A stretch of DNA of 64,000 bases from Paenibacillus senegalimassiliensis (GCF_001486585.1 NZ_LN909046.1:310001-374000); one strand, 5' to 3'. Shown: positions 42,805 through 53,010, counted from the stretch's first letter. Program-made: numbers and translations. Notes: generated by a model not told the origin, from the sequence alone.

Positions 42805-44013
42805 ATGACCAAAGTGAACCATTATAACCAACAAGGAGCAGCGCAGGGAGTGCCGACGCATGCACCGGAGGCTGTCTATATTCATATTCCGTTTTGCACC
42901 AATAAATGCTTCTATTGCGATTTCAACTCCTACGTATTGAAGGATCAACCGGTGATGGATTATCTGAAGGCCCTGGACCGGGAAATGGAACTCACAGTTA
43001 AACAAACCCCGCCTGCCGAGATTCGTACGATCTTCGTGGGAGGCGGAACGCCAACGGTGCTGAAGCCGGAGGAAATGGAATTCTTCCTCGCTTCCATCAA
43101 ACGCCACTATCCTCGCTGGGCGGATGACATTGAATTTACGATGGAGGCCAATCCGGGTACCACTGATCGTGAGAAGCTGCGCGTGATGAAGGATGGGGGA
43201 GTTAACCGGGTTAGCTTTGGTGTGCAGGCATTTCAAAATGAGCTGCTGAGCAGAATCGGCAGAATTCATAATACGGACGATGTCTACCGAAGCCTGGAGA
43301 ATGCCCATGCTGTTGGGCTTGATAATCTGTCCATCGATTTGATGTTCGGGCTGCCTAATCAGACCGTGGAAATGCTCGATTACAGCATTACGCGAGCGCT
43401 TGAATTGGGGTTACCTCATTACTCGATCTATAGCTTGAAGGTGGAGGAGAATACATTGTTCCATACTATGTATCATAAGAATCAGCTCCCGTTGCCAAGC
43501 GAAGAGGATGAACTGAACATGTATCTGCTGCTGATGGAGAGAATGCAGAGCGCAGGGCGCAAGCAATATGAAATCAGTAATTTCGCCAAGCCTGGCTATG
43601 AGAGCCGCCATAACATCACATATTGGCGTAATGAGGACTATTACGGGCTGGGGGCCGGAGCGCATGGCTACCTTGGCAGACAACGCCATATTAACATTAA
43701 GGGCGTTAATCCTTACGTAGAGGCCGCGAAGCAGGGATTACCCCGACTGGAGCAGTTCGAAGTATCCCGCGAGGAAGCGATGGAGGACTTTGTAATGGTA
43801 GGACTTCGCATGCTGGATGGCGTTCGCAAGGCTGACTTTTCCAAGCAATTTGGCGAAGAACTTGACGATGTATTTGCAGGACCGCTAACCAGGATGTTAA
43901 AGACCAGCTTGCTTGAAGCCCATGAAGATAACGGAGGTTATAAGCTGAGCCATCAAGGTCTGCTGTTCGGTAATGAGGTGTTCGCCGAATTTATAGGCGT
44001 ACTCGTACCATAA
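42805..44013 (+). CDS. hemW: HemW, radical SAM heme chaperone
   Basis: Radical SAM protein of the HemN/HemW family; members in this gene position bind heme and hand it to acceptors rather than oxidise coproporphyrinogen. The 402-residue protein has the CX3CX2C cluster motif at Cys31, Cys35 and Cys38 (IPFCTNKCFYCDFNSY), the GGGTPT motif, NPGTTDREKL, SFGVQAFQNELLSRIGR and DLMFGLPNQT. HemN proper has a longer N-terminus and an extra conserved cysteine context. ATG at 42805 is very close to GAGGGGG, so the GTG at 42814 may be the real start. The stop codon lies in the flank of a repeat fragment. Confidence 0.9.
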   Translation: MTKVNHYNQQGAAQGVPTHAPEAVYIHIPFCTNKCFYCDFNSYVLKDQPVMDYLKALDREMELTVKQTPPAEIRTIFVGGGTPTVLKPEEMEFFLASIKRHYPRWADDIEFTMEANPGTTDREKLRVMKDGGVNRVSFGVQAFQNELLSRIGRIHNTDDVYRSLENAHAVGLDNLSIDLMFGLPNQTVEMLDYSITRALELGLPHYSIYSLKVEENTLFHTMYHKNQLPLPSEEDELNMYLLLMERMQSAGRKQYEISNFAKPGYESRHNITYWRNEDYYGLGAGAHGYLGRQRHINIKGVNPYVEAAKQGLPRLEQFEVSREEAMEDFVMVGLRMLDGVRKADFSKQFGEELDDVFAGPLTRMLKTSLLEAHEDNGGYKLSHQGLLFGNEVFAEFIGVLVP

Positions 44014-44015
44014 TA

Positions 44016-44068
44016 GAGGTTTTTTAAAAAGTCATCTTTGATCACGAAGTGATTCAGGGAGTGGATTA
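44016..44068 (+). repeat. Truncated miniature element fragment E
   Basis: GAGGTTTTTTAAAAAGTCATC followed by TTTGATCACGAAGTGATTCAGGGAGTGGATT repeats the left end of copy C in a diverged form, then breaks off. It is preceded by TAATA, whose first three bases are the hemW stop codon. Confidence 0.7.
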
Positions 44069-44077
44069 TGAATATGG

Positions 44078-44119
44078 AGCCCGTGTTTTCCCAATGGGGA
44101 AGGCGCGGGCTATTTTTTT
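44078..44119 (+). terminator. Rho-independent terminator of hemW
   Basis: AGCCCG and CGGGCT close a longer stem that also contains TTCCC and GGGAA, followed by ATTTTTTT. Confidence 0.85.
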
Positions 44120-44207
44120 GTGACAACGGCTGTTAACCCTCTTGAAGTTTTATACTGTATCATGTATATTTATTCATATTATTTGAAAGTGCAAGGGGGA
44201 AGTGGCC

Positions 44208-44675
44208 ATGCCGGCGGTGATTGTATGCAGACAAGCGAATTTAATGGACGTTGAGCCTCTATATATCATGATTGAGGATTATGCCAAGCGCGGCATTATG
44301 CTGCCACGTTCCCGGGCGGTGCTGGAGCGCCAGATTAAGGACTTCGTGGTTGCTGAGGTAGATGGCGAGGTTGTCGGCTGCGGATCGCTGTGCAAGCTTG
44401 GTGATGAATTGGTGGAAATTCGCTCGCTGGGCATTGCTGAAGGTCATAAGGGGAAGGGACTTGGCTCGCGGCTGGTAGAGCAATTGGAGAAGGAAGCGCG
44501 CAAGCAAGGAATTCCCAAGCTCATGGCCTTGACCTATGAGGTTTCTTTCTTCGTAAAGAACGGATTTGATGTAGTGAGCAAGGAGATTTTCCCGGAAAAA
44601 GTGTGGACGGATTGCGTGAATTGTGCGAAGCAACTTTGCTGCGATGAAATAGCCGTACTTAAGATACTGGACTGA
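44208..44675 (+). CDS. GNAT-family N-acetyltransferase with C-terminal cysteine motif
   Basis: Acetyl-CoA dependent acetyltransferase of 155 residues. The acetyl-CoA binding motif A is EIRSLGIAEGHKGKGLGSRLVEQLEKEARKQG, with the Q/RxxGxG/A element as GHKGKGLG. After the fold, the protein ends with WTDCVNCAKQLCCDEIAVLK, the cysteine-containing tail that single-domain N-acetylglutamate synthase-like (ArgA-type) proteins carry. No arginine genes are near, so the substrate is not settled. The ATG at 44208 is preferred over GTG 44202 because AAGGGGG is eight bases before it. It is monocistronic between hemW and hrcA. Confidence 0.8.
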   Translation: MPAVIVCRQANLMDVEPLYIMIEDYAKRGIMLPRSRAVLERQIKDFVVAEVDGEVVGCGSLCKLGDELVEIRSLGIAEGHKGKGLGSRLVEQLEKEARKQGIPKLMALTYEVSFFVKNGFDVVSKEIFPEKVWTDCVNCAKQLCCDEIAVLKILD

Positions 44676-44676
44676 C

Positions 44677-44706
44677 TTGACAATCGTCAGGTCGGTTTGG
44701 TATTTT
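44677..44706 (+). promoter_or_regulatory. Sigma-A promoter of the hrcA operon
   Basis: TTGACA (44677-44682) and TATTTT (44701-44706) with an 18-base spacer. The start site would be about 44713, placing the CIRCE element just inside the transcript. The region can also form a GACTTGAC/GTCAGGTC hairpin that may end the preceding gene. Confidence 0.7.
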
Positions 44707-44717
44707 TGTATTAGCGA

Positions 44718-44744
44718 TTAGCACTCAACGTTAACGAGTGCTAA
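44718..44744 (+). promoter_or_regulatory. CIRCE operator
   Basis: TTAGCACTC, nine bases, GAGTGCTAA: a perfect match to the HrcA binding site. It lies 49 bases before hrcA, so HrcA represses its own operon with grpE, dnaK and dnaJ. No other CIRCE copy is seen in the window. Confidence 0.97.
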
Positions 44745-44793
44745 CGAAGTGAAGATATCAGTCATTAATCAAACAAATTCAGGAGGGATTGCC

Positions 44794-45825
44794 ATGTTAA
44801 CGGAACGCCAAAGAATGATATTGACAGCCATTGTGGATGACTATATCCGTTCGGCGGAGCCGGTGGGGTCCCGAAGCATTTCCAAACGGGGCGATGTTGG
44901 GTATAGCCCGGCAACCATCCGTAATGAAATGTCCGATCTGGAGGAACTTGGCTTTCTGGAGCAGCCGCATACGTCGGCCGGTCGGATTCCTTCACATAAG
45001 GGATACCGTTATTATGTAGATCATCTGACTCCGTTTAATCTCTTGGCCAAGGAAGAGCTTGTCACGCTTAAAGCCTTTTTTGCCGAGAAGCTGAACGCGG
45101 CGGAACAGGTGATTCAGCATGCCGGAACGATTCTATCCCATATGACCAACTATACCTCCATCTTGCTGGGACCGGAGGTTTTCCAGACGTCTCTGCGCCA
45201 CTTCCAACTACTTCCGTTAAATGAAGATACGGCGGTAGCTATTGTAGTGACCAACACGGGGCAGGTGGAGAACAAGACAGTCTCACTGCCGGCCGGGGTT
45301 TCCGTTTCTGAAATGGAGCGGGTGGTGAACCTGCTGAATCGCAAGCTTGCCGGCGTGCCTATTTACAGGCTGAAGGCGGCTTTGTATAGCGAGATTGGGC
45401 AGGAAATGCAGCGGCATATCGAGCATTTCGAAGATTTGATGAAGATGCTGGACGAAGTGCTGGGTGCGGGACTAGAGGGGCAACGGTTGTTCTTGAGTGG
45501 AGCAACGAACATGCTCACACAGCCAGAGTTCCGTGATGTTGACAAGGTCAAGAGTATCCTTGACCTGCTTGAGGAAACGCCGACATTAACCAAGATGATA
45601 TCCTCCGCATCTGCCGGATCAGGCGTCCAGGTGCGTATTGGGACTGAAAATGACCATGAGGCCTTTGCCAACTGCAGCCTGATAACGGCAACTTACCGAA
45701 TTGAAGGCGAGGCGGTTGGAACGATTGGTATTTTGGGACCAACGCGTATGGAATATGCCAGAGTCATTCGGATTCTGGATATTTTATCGAAGGATTTGAG
45801 TAAATTCCTGTCCAGAATGCAATAA
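44794..45825 (+). CDS. hrcA: Heat-inducible transcription repressor HrcA
   Basis: Repressor of class I heat-shock genes, binding CIRCE and kept active by GroEL. The 343-residue protein starts MLTERQRMILTAIVDDYIRSAEPVGSR with the winged helix (ISKRGDVGYSPATIRNEMSDLEELGFLEQPHTSAGRIPSHKGYRYYVD), followed by the GAF-like dimerisation domain. The ATG at 44794 follows AGGAGGGATT; the in-frame ATG at 44749 falls next to the CIRCE element and is rejected. First gene of hrcA-grpE-dnaK-dnaJ. Confidence 0.97.
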   Translation: MLTERQRMILTAIVDDYIRSAEPVGSRSISKRGDVGYSPATIRNEMSDLEELGFLEQPHTSAGRIPSHKGYRYYVDHLTPFNLLAKEELVTLKAFFAEKLNAAEQVIQHAGTILSHMTNYTSILLGPEVFQTSLRHFQLLPLNEDTAVAIVVTNTGQVENKTVSLPAGVSVSEMERVVNLLNRKLAGVPIYRLKAALYSEIGQEMQRHIEHFEDLMKMLDEVLGAGLEGQRLFLSGATNMLTQPEFRDVDKVKSILDLLEETPTLTKMISSASAGSGVQVRIGTENDHEAFANCSLITATYRIEGEAVGTIGILGPTRMEYARVIRILDILSKDLSKFLSRMQ

Positions 45826-45872
45826 CATCGACTTGGAAGTTTAGCCGCATGTGCTTTAAGGAGGTGAACATC

Positions 45873-46499
45873 TTGAAGGAATCACAGCCGATTCAAGACA
45901 ACATCAATCACAGTGAAGAGGACGAATTGAACATGAATGATAATGTACAAGAGGATTTGCGCCAATCTTCCGATGAGGATGTGAGGCAAGAAGAAACAGG
46001 CAGTCAGGAGACGACAAGCCAGGATCAAGTGGCCGATACGGTGGACTTGTCTGCTGAAGTAGAGAAGCTTCGTGCCGATAATGAAGAAGGACAACAGCGT
46101 TTGCTTCGGACGCAGGCAGATTTTGATAATTTCCGGCGCCGTACTCTTAAGGAGAAGGAAGAACTGGGAAAATACGCTTCTGCGAAGCTGATTACCGAGC
46201 TGTTGCCCGTTATCGATAATTTTCAAAGAGCGCTGAGTACAGCAGGAGATCATCCCGAGTCTGCTTCCTATGTGAAGGGCGTGGAAATGATATTCCGCCA
46301 GCTTGAAGGTGTACTGAGTGCAGAAGGACTTACTGCCATGGAGGCCGTAGGACAACCGTTTAATCCGGAGTTCCATCAAGCCATTATGCAGGTCGAGTCC
46401 GAGGAACACGAGGAAGGCATTGTTGTAGAAGAGGTTCAGAAGGGCTACTTGCTGAAGGATAAGGTACTGCGCCCTGCCATGGTTAAGGTTAGCGGTTAA
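45873..46499 (+). CDS. grpE: Nucleotide exchange factor GrpE
   Basis: Releases ADP from DnaK. The 208-residue protein has an acidic, disordered N-terminal section of about 70 residues, the long coiled-coil helix (LSAEVEKLRADNEEGQQRLLRTQADFDNFRRRTLKEKEEL), and the conserved C-terminal beta domain (GQPFNPEFHQAIMQVESEEHEEGIVVEEVQKGYLLKDKVLRPAMVKVS). The TTG at 45873 follows AAGGAGGTGAACATC; an upstream frame from 45849 contains that site itself and is rejected. An internal ATG at 45930 is also possible but lacks a site. Confidence 0.95.
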   Translation: MKESQPIQDNINHSEEDELNMNDNVQEDLRQSSDEDVRQEETGSQETTSQDQVADTVDLSAEVEKLRADNEEGQQRLLRTQADFDNFRRRTLKEKEELGKYASAKLITELLPVIDNFQRALSTAGDHPESASYVKGVEMIFRQLEGVLSAEGLTAMEAVGQPFNPEFHQAIMQVESEEHEEGIVVEEVQKGYLLKDKVLRPAMVKVSG

Positions 46500-46537
46500 T
46501 TACACAGATATCTATAGGGATAAGCAACCCATTTTAA

Positions 46538-48388
<1,851 letters not shown>

Positions 48389-48433
48389 GGTTAAGCTTCA
48401 CGAAGTAGAAGCAGGCACATAGATTGTAATTTG

Positions 48434-48476
48434 GGAAGGTCAAAGCGCGGGCTGTTCCGCACTTTGACTTTCCTTT
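48434..48476 (+). other. Strong hairpin between dnaK and dnaJ
   Basis: GGAAGGTCAAAG-C-GCGG and CCGC-A-CTTTGACTTTCC form a stem of about 16 pairs, followed by only TTTT. It may act as a partial terminator or a processing barrier that keeps DnaJ below DnaK. Confidence 0.7.
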
Positions 48477-48543
48477 TGCCGGATATAGGGGACGCTGTCT
48501 TGAAGAAGGCAGTAGAACTCATTAGTCAGACGGGGGTGGAAGG

Positions 48544-49662
48544 ATGGCAGATAAACGCGATTACTACGAGGTGCTGGGTCTGGGCAAGGATGCCTCTGAC
48601 GATGACATCAAGAAGGCTTACCGCAAGCTGGCTCGTCAGTATCACCCGGACGTGAATAAAGCCGCGGATGCGGAAATGAAGTTTAAAGAGGTTAAGGAAG
48701 CCTATGATGTCCTGAGCGATGCGGGGAAACGTTCGCGTTACGATCAGTACGGTCATGTCGATCCTAATGCAGGCGGCGGGTTTTCAGGAGGCGGCGATTT
48801 TGGCGGCTTCGGCGATATTTTTGATATGTTCTTTGGCGGCGGCGGGGGGAGACGTGATCCGAATGCTCCGCAGCGAGGCAATGATCTGCAATATACGATG
48901 ACGATTGAATTCCAGGAAGCGGTATTCGGCAAAGAATCGGATATTAATATTCCGCGCACGGAAGGCTGTGATACCTGCTTTGGTACAGGTGCCAAGCCGG
49001 GAACTAAGCCGGAGACCTGTTCGGTTTGTCATGGTTCGGGACAACAGGAAGTTGTACAGAATACGCCGTTTGGCCGGATGGTCAATCGCCGGGCATGTAG
49101 CCATTGCGGCGGCAAGGGGCAAGTCATTAAGGAGAAATGCCCTACCTGTGCAGGAAGCGGCAGCGTGAAGAAACAACGTAAAATTCACGTTCGCATCCCT
49201 GCGGGGGTAGATGACGGAGCTCAATTGCGGATGTCTGGTGAAGGTGAAGGTGGACTTCGCGGCGGTCCTGCTGGCGATCTCTACATTATTATTCGCGTCA
49301 AATCCCACGAATTCTTCGAGCGGGAAGGCGATGATATCTATCTTGAATTCCCGTTGACCTTTGCTCAAGCGGCACTAGGCGATGAGATTGAGGTGCCTAC
49401 GCTGACGGAGAAGGTCAAGCTGAAAATTCCGGCTGGGACCCAGACCGGGACTTATTTCCGCCTCAAAGGCAAAGGTGTACCGCGGCTTAGAGGCGTTGGC
49501 CAAGGCGATCAACATATCAAAGTGGTGATTGTTACGCCGCGCAAGCTGAGTGAAGAGCAAAAAGAACTGCTTCGCCAATTTGCTTCTGTTGACGGTGAGC
49601 AGATGCAAGAACATGAGGAATCTTTCTTTGACCGCATGAAACGGGCGTTTCGCGGAGATTAG
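48544..49662 (+). CDS. dnaJ: Chaperone protein DnaJ (Hsp40)
   Basis: Co-chaperone that delivers substrates to DnaK and stimulates its ATPase. The 372-residue protein has the J domain with HPD at residues 34-36, a Gly/Phe-rich stretch ([26 protein letters not shown]), four zinc-finger repeats ([32 protein letters not shown]) and the two C-terminal beta domains. It ends the hrcA operon and is followed by a long terminator hairpin. Confidence 0.97.
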   Translation: MADKRDYYEVLGLGKDASDDDIKKAYRKLARQYHPDVNKAADAEMKFKEVKEAYDVLSDAGKRSRYDQYGHVDPNAGGGFSGGGDFGGFGDIFDMFFGGGGGRRDPNAPQRGNDLQYTMTIEFQEAVFGKESDINIPRTEGCDTCFGTGAKPGTKPETCSVCHGSGQQEVVQNTPFGRMVNRRACSHCGGKGQVIKEKCPTCAGSGSVKKQRKIHVRIPAGVDDGAQLRMSGEGEGGLRGGPAGDLYIIIRVKSHEFFEREGDDIYLEFPLTFAQAALGDEIEVPTLTEKVKLKIPAGTQTGTYFRLKGKGVPRLRGVGQGDQHIKVVIVTPRKLSEEQKELLRQFASVDGEQMQEHEESFFDRMKRAFRGD

Positions 49663-49676
49663 TCGAACTATAACAA

Positions 49677-49724
49677 AAGCGCGAGTCCAGGGATATCTTA
49701 TTCCTGGACTCGCGCTTGTTTGTT
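49677..49724 (+). terminator. Rho-independent terminator of the hrcA-dnaJ operon
   Basis: AAGCGCGAGTCCAGG and CCTGGACTCGCGCTT form a perfect 15-bp stem, followed by a T-rich tract (GTTTGTTT). Confidence 0.9.
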
Positions 49725-49756
49725 TGGCGAGACTTTACATATTTTGATCCTGCACT

Positions 49757-50041
49757 TTAAGCCTGATCCTGAATGACTGCGATAATCTCTTCATTCAGTT
49801 CCAGACGAATGTCGTCCCGGAATATACGGCGTCCGTATTCGCGGTGCATATATTGCATGATAGCTTCCATCAAATTGGCTTCAACCAGATAACGGCTGCG
49901 CCCGTTCACCCAAACCTCACCGGTATATCCCGTATCCTCATCCCAGCTTAACTCGACCTGAACATCGGTCGGACGGGCGCCAACACGCTCAGCCGTATTC
50001 AAGCAAACGGCATTGATAATTTCATCCATGCTCAAGATCAT
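49757..50041 (-). CDS. DUF2653 (YxcD-like) family protein
   Basis: A 94-residue soluble protein resembling the YxcD/DUF2653 family: MDEIINAVCLNTAERVGARPTDVQVELSWDEDTGYTGEVWVNGRSRYLVEANLMEAIMQYMHREYGRRIFRDDIRLELNEEIIAVI. No function is established; the fold seems mixed alpha/beta with an acidic surface. It starts three bases after the stop of the membrane protein gene upstream, so both are probably one operon. No good ribosome site is seen before the ATG at 50041, in keeping with translational coupling. Confidence 0.75.
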   Translation of the reverse strand: MILSMDEIINAVCLNTAERVGARPTDVQVELSWDEDTGYTGEVWVNGRSRYLVEANLMEAIMQYMHREYGRRIFRDDIRLELNEEIIAVIQDQA

Positions 50042-50044
50042 GGC

Positions 50045-50476
50045 TTAGTATCTATCTCCACGACGGTAATCGTCGTGACCTGGTTGTTTTTTGAAGCGGC
50101 GGTACAAAGCCATGGCAGCGATAATTAACAGATAGATAGCTAGCAAATTCACGGCAAGTCCTAATAGATTGCCAAAGAAACCCATGTTGGCAAACAAGCT
50201 GCCGAATAACATCCCAGCAAGGCCGCCGACAATCAACCCGCGCATTAAGCTGCCTCCGCTAAAAAAGCCACGGTTTGCCGTCGTATTTGCCGTATTGGCT
50301 CCCGTCCGGTTCCCGGTCATGTTCTGATTTTCATTTTGTGCAGGCTTCTTGGGAGCTGGATTATAGCTGCGCGGTCCTGATTTGAAGCCTCCGCGTTTGG
50401 CATCCGCTAAATCCGGAGCAACGAAGCTAAATAGTACAGTAAAAGCCATTACAATTAACATCACTTTCTTCATCAT
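50045..50476 (-). CDS. Small secreted or membrane protein with glycine-rich segment (Tim44-like N-terminal type)
   Basis: A 143-residue protein with a cleavable-looking signal peptide (KKVMLIVMAFTVLFSFVAPDLADAKRGGFKSG), a positively charged Asn/Thr/Pro-rich region, then two membrane segments (LMRGLIVGGLAGMLFGSLFANMGFFG and LLGLAVNLLAIYLLIIAAMALYRRF). The GGFKSG/RSYNPAPKKP stretch followed by this membrane hairpin resembles the first part of bacterial Tim44-domain proteins, but the Tim44 domain itself is absent. AGGAGG lies 12 bases before the ATG at 50476. Function unknown; paired with the DUF2653 gene. Confidence 0.7.
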   Translation of the reverse strand: MMKKVMLIVMAFTVLFSFVAPDLADAKRGGFKSGPRSYNPAPKKPAQNENQNMTGNRTGANTANTTANRGFFSGGSLMRGLIVGGLAGMLFGSLFANMGFFGNLLGLAVNLLAIYLLIIAAMALYRRFKKQPGHDDYRRGDRY

Positions 50477-50686
50477 GGTACGTAGGAACCCTCCTGTGAA
50501 ATATAAGTTTCTTCTGTTTCCTAGCTAGTAATACGGGGTAAGTTCTAGGTAAGTTTCAAATTTTAAATAAAATATAAAGTGTGAGTTCATAAAGTATAAA
50601 GGTACTGCACAGGCTGCATCCTATCAACGTAGCGGACTGTACTGTACGCAGTCCCATGAAGCCCCAAGGAAGGCAGGGAGGTTAGC

Positions 50687-51004
50687 GTGACCGAAAAGAA
50701 CATACTCGCTTATTTCAAAAGCCCGGAGGAAGCGGAGGGCGTTGCCCGTAAATTGAGCACTCTGAGGGTAGCAGATTTGTCTATTGACCGTTTTCGGCGG
50801 TACGATGCCGAGGCGGGGAATTCAGCCGGAATTACCCATTTTACGGCTGGAATTGTGGAGACAATGGATTCGGCCGTAAGCGGACTCAGTCATGGTGGGG
50901 AGGGTGGCCCAAACGGGCGTGATATTTTACTCACGGTAGTCGTGCGTGATGCGATTCATCCTCAAGCCCTTCGTATTATTGAGGAAGCTGGGGGCATGGT
51001 ATAA
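50687..51004 (+). CDS. Hypothetical protein (105 aa), stress-protein-like
   Basis: A 105-residue soluble protein. The N-terminus NILAYFKSPEEAEGVARKLSTLRVADLSIDRFRRYD and the C-terminal DILLTVVVRDAIHPQALRIIEEAGGMV resemble, in layout, the small alpha/beta domain of heat-induced stress proteins such as YflT/GsiB-neighbour proteins (a beta-strand, a helix that counts sequential residues, then a strand), separated by a glycine-rich loop (GLSHGGEGGPNG). I do not recognise a named family with certainty. It starts at GTG with GGGAGGTTAGC before it, and is followed 26 bases later by a 57-residue gene. Divergent from the membrane protein gene. Confidence 0.7.
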   Translation: MTEKNILAYFKSPEEAEGVARKLSTLRVADLSIDRFRRYDAEAGNSAGITHFTAGIVETMDSAVSGLSHGGEGGPNGRDILLTVVVRDAIHPQALRIIEEAGGMV

Positions 51005-51030
51005 ATACTGATCGGAAGGAGGGGAGCAGT

Positions 51031-51204
51031 ATGAGCCGTGAGGAACGACGTAATCGCCAGGTGGAGACTAACCTGGACAAGCCGTTTGCAGATTATGACA
51101 GGGACCCTGAAGCTCTGGAAGATCTTGCGAATTATGAGGATTGGGAGACGCTGGAGCGTGACGAGCGGACGGAAGCACAGAAGCGCGAGCGGTTGAAGCT
51201 GTAG
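51031..51204 (+). CDS. Small highly charged protein (57 aa)
   Basis: A 57-codon gene from ATG 51031, preceded by GGAAGGAGGGGAG at good spacing. The product is very rich in Arg, Glu and Asp (MSREERRNRQVETN at the start, KRERLKL at the end), with no cysteine and no membrane segment; it is probably helical or disordered. It follows the 105-residue gene by 26 bases and is ended by a strong terminator, so the two form a unit. I do not recognise a family and infer no function. Confidence 0.7.
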   Translation: MSREERRNRQVETNLDKPFADYDRDPEALEDLANYEDWETLERDERTEAQKRERLKL

Positions 51205-51215
51205 CTGACTAATAT

Positions 51216-51258
51216 AAGGCGGAGGAACCGGAGTCCCGGTTGCCTCCGCCTTGCTTTG
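51216..51258 (+). terminator. Rho-independent terminator of the two-gene unit
   Basis: AAGGCGGAGG-AACCGG and CCGGTT-GCCTCCGCCTT form a stem of about 16 pairs with a very short loop. The following tract is only weakly T-rich. Confidence 0.75.
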
Positions 51259-51322
51259 TCACTATCTTCATTCTATAGTACAATAAATCTTATGCATGTA
51301 AGTCAAGGAGGAAAAACATACA

Positions 51323-52288
51323 ATGATTTGGAAAGAAATAACTATACATACAACGGAAGAAGCCGTCGAAATGATTTCGAATTTCCTGCATGAAGCGGGA
51401 GCAGGTGGAGTCACCATCGAGGAACATGTCGATAACAATAAACCGCGGGATACCTCGCTTGGACAATGGTTCGAAATTCCGCCAAACGATATTCCCGAAG
51501 GAGAGGCCAAAATTAGCGGCTACTTCCCGGAAGGACTTAACATTGAAGAGGTCGTTCAAGAGGTACGCAACCGGATCGAAGAGCTTAAGGGATATGATAT
51601 TGACCCTGGGGCTGCAGAAATCTCCGTTCGCGATGTCAGCGAAGATGACTGGGCGAACAACTGGAAGCAATATTTCAAGCCGCTACGCGTGTCGGAACGG
51701 CTGACCATTAAGCCAACTTGGGAGGATTATACCCCCGAAGCAGGTGAGCAAATCATCGAGCTTGATCCGGGAATGGCCTTTGGGACAGGCGCTCACCCTA
51801 CGACCTCCCTTTGCTTGCGCACGTTGGAGAGCGTCATTCGTGAGGGAGACGAAGTGATTGACGTGGGTACAGGTTCCGGTATTTTGGCAATTGGTGCCTG
51901 TCGCTTGGGAGCATCACGAGTGCTTGCGCTGGACCTGGACCCTGTAGCTGTATCCAGTGCCACGGAGAACACCCGGCTGAACAAGCTGGAAGAACATATT
52001 CAGGTTGTAGAAAGCGATTTGTTGTCTGTCATTAAGGGAGAAGGTAGTGCAAGCGTTACGGTACAGTTGCCGGTTCGCGTCGTAGTTGCCAATATTTTGG
52101 CCGAAATTATTTTGCTCTTTATTGATGATGTATACCAAGCTCTGACGCCTGGGGGCTATTATATTGCCTCCGGCATTTATAAAAATAAGGAACAAGCCGT
52201 AGAAGAAGCGCTAATTGCCGCGGGTTTTGAATTGGAACAGACCGCCCGGGAAGAAGATTGGGTAGCTTTTGTGGCGAGAAAGAGGTAA
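51323..52288 (+). CDS. prmA: Ribosomal protein L11 methyltransferase
   Basis: Methylates lysines and the N-terminus of ribosomal protein L11 using SAM. The 321-residue protein has the N-terminal substrate-recognition domain (IWKEITIHTTEEAVEMISNFLHEAGAGGVTIEE), the linker WKQYFKPLRVSERLTIKPTWE, DPGMAFGTGAHPTT and the SAM motif VIDVGTGSGILAIGACRLGA, then VVANILAEIILLF. AAGGAGG lies 11 bases before the ATG. It follows dnaJ in B. subtilis; here a block of four small genes stands between. Confidence 0.96.
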   Translation: MIWKEITIHTTEEAVEMISNFLHEAGAGGVTIEEHVDNNKPRDTSLGQWFEIPPNDIPEGEAKISGYFPEGLNIEEVVQEVRNRIEELKGYDIDPGAAEISVRDVSEDDWANNWKQYFKPLRVSERLTIKPTWEDYTPEAGEQIIELDPGMAFGTGAHPTTSLCLRTLESVIREGDEVIDVGTGSGILAIGACRLGASRVLALDLDPVAVSSATENTRLNKLEEHIQVVESDLLSVIKGEGSASVTVQLPVRVVVANILAEIILLFIDDVYQALTPGGYYIASGIYKNKEQAVEEALIAAGFELEQTAREEDWVAFVARKR

Positions 52289-52294
52289 CCAGCC

Positions 52295-52984
52295 ATGGAT
52301 TTTTTGGATCGCATATTGCAGGTCCCGTTGCACGAGCTTCCTTTTTACCTGATTACTCTGGTCATTGCCTTCACACTGCATGAATTCTCCCATGCGTATT
52401 TTGCCAATAAATTTGGAGATCCTACGGCCAAGCTGCTGGGCCGAGTAACCTTGAACCCCGTTGTGCACTTTGACTTTTTTGGGATTGTACTGCTGCTAAT
52501 TGCCGGTTTTGGCTGGGCTCGTCCGGTTCCTGTCAATCGTGAGAATTTCAGCAATCCCCGCTTGATGGGGGCTATTGTATCGGTAGCTGGTCCGCTCAGC
52601 AACTTGCTGCTGGGTGTTCTTGGGACGTTGATCTATGTGATGCTGGCCAGGTTTGGTGTGCTTGATAGTATAAGCAATGAAAGATTGCTGCAAGCGATTT
52701 TAATTTTCTTTAATCTGTTTACGGTTCTGAACTTTTTCTTGTTCTTGTTCAATCTTATTCCATTGCCTCCTCTTGACGGCTATCGGTTGTTAGAGGATTT
52801 AGCACCGCGTTCGGTGCAGGGCAGATTGCATCAATATGAGACATGGTCGATGCTGATTTTCCTGCTGATCTTGTTTATTCCTGTATTGCGAGCGTACACC
52901 ATCACGCCGTTGTACCAAGCGGCCCAGACGATGTATTTTCAATTTGCCCATTTTTTCCTGATTCTGTTCGGGGGCTATTCGTAG
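52295..52984 (+). CDS. Site-2 protease family (M50) membrane metalloprotease
   Basis: Membrane-embedded zinc protease of 229 residues, minimal form without PDZ or CBS domains. The zinc motif is HEFSH at residues 29-33 in the first membrane helix (IAFTLHEFSHAYFANKFGD), and the second element is NLIPLPPLDGYRLLEDL near residue 150, providing the third metal ligand. Four to five membrane segments are seen. It starts six bases after prmA, so it is part of the prmA-rsmE-mtaB unit. B. subtilis does not have it in this place. The substrate is unknown. Confidence 0.88.
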   Translation: MDFLDRILQVPLHELPFYLITLVIAFTLHEFSHAYFANKFGDPTAKLLGRVTLNPVVHFDFFGIVLLLIAGFGWARPVPVNRENFSNPRLMGAIVSVAGPLSNLLLGVLGTLIYVMLARFGVLDSISNERLLQAILIFFNLFTVLNFFLFLFNLIPLPPLDGYRLLEDLAPRSVQGRLHQYETWSMLIFLLILFIPVLRAYTITPLYQAAQTMYFQFAHFFLILFGGYS

Positions 52985-53010
52985 GACTAAACATTGTAGA
53001 GTAAGGGTGG

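Noticed and set aside
50510..50545. A sigma-B-like motif pair (GTTTCC, 14 bases, GGGTAA) upstream of the 105-residue gene
   Set aside because: The match at the -35 is partial, the distance to the start codon is about 150 bases, and many Paenibacillus lack a clear sigma-B, so it was not listed.
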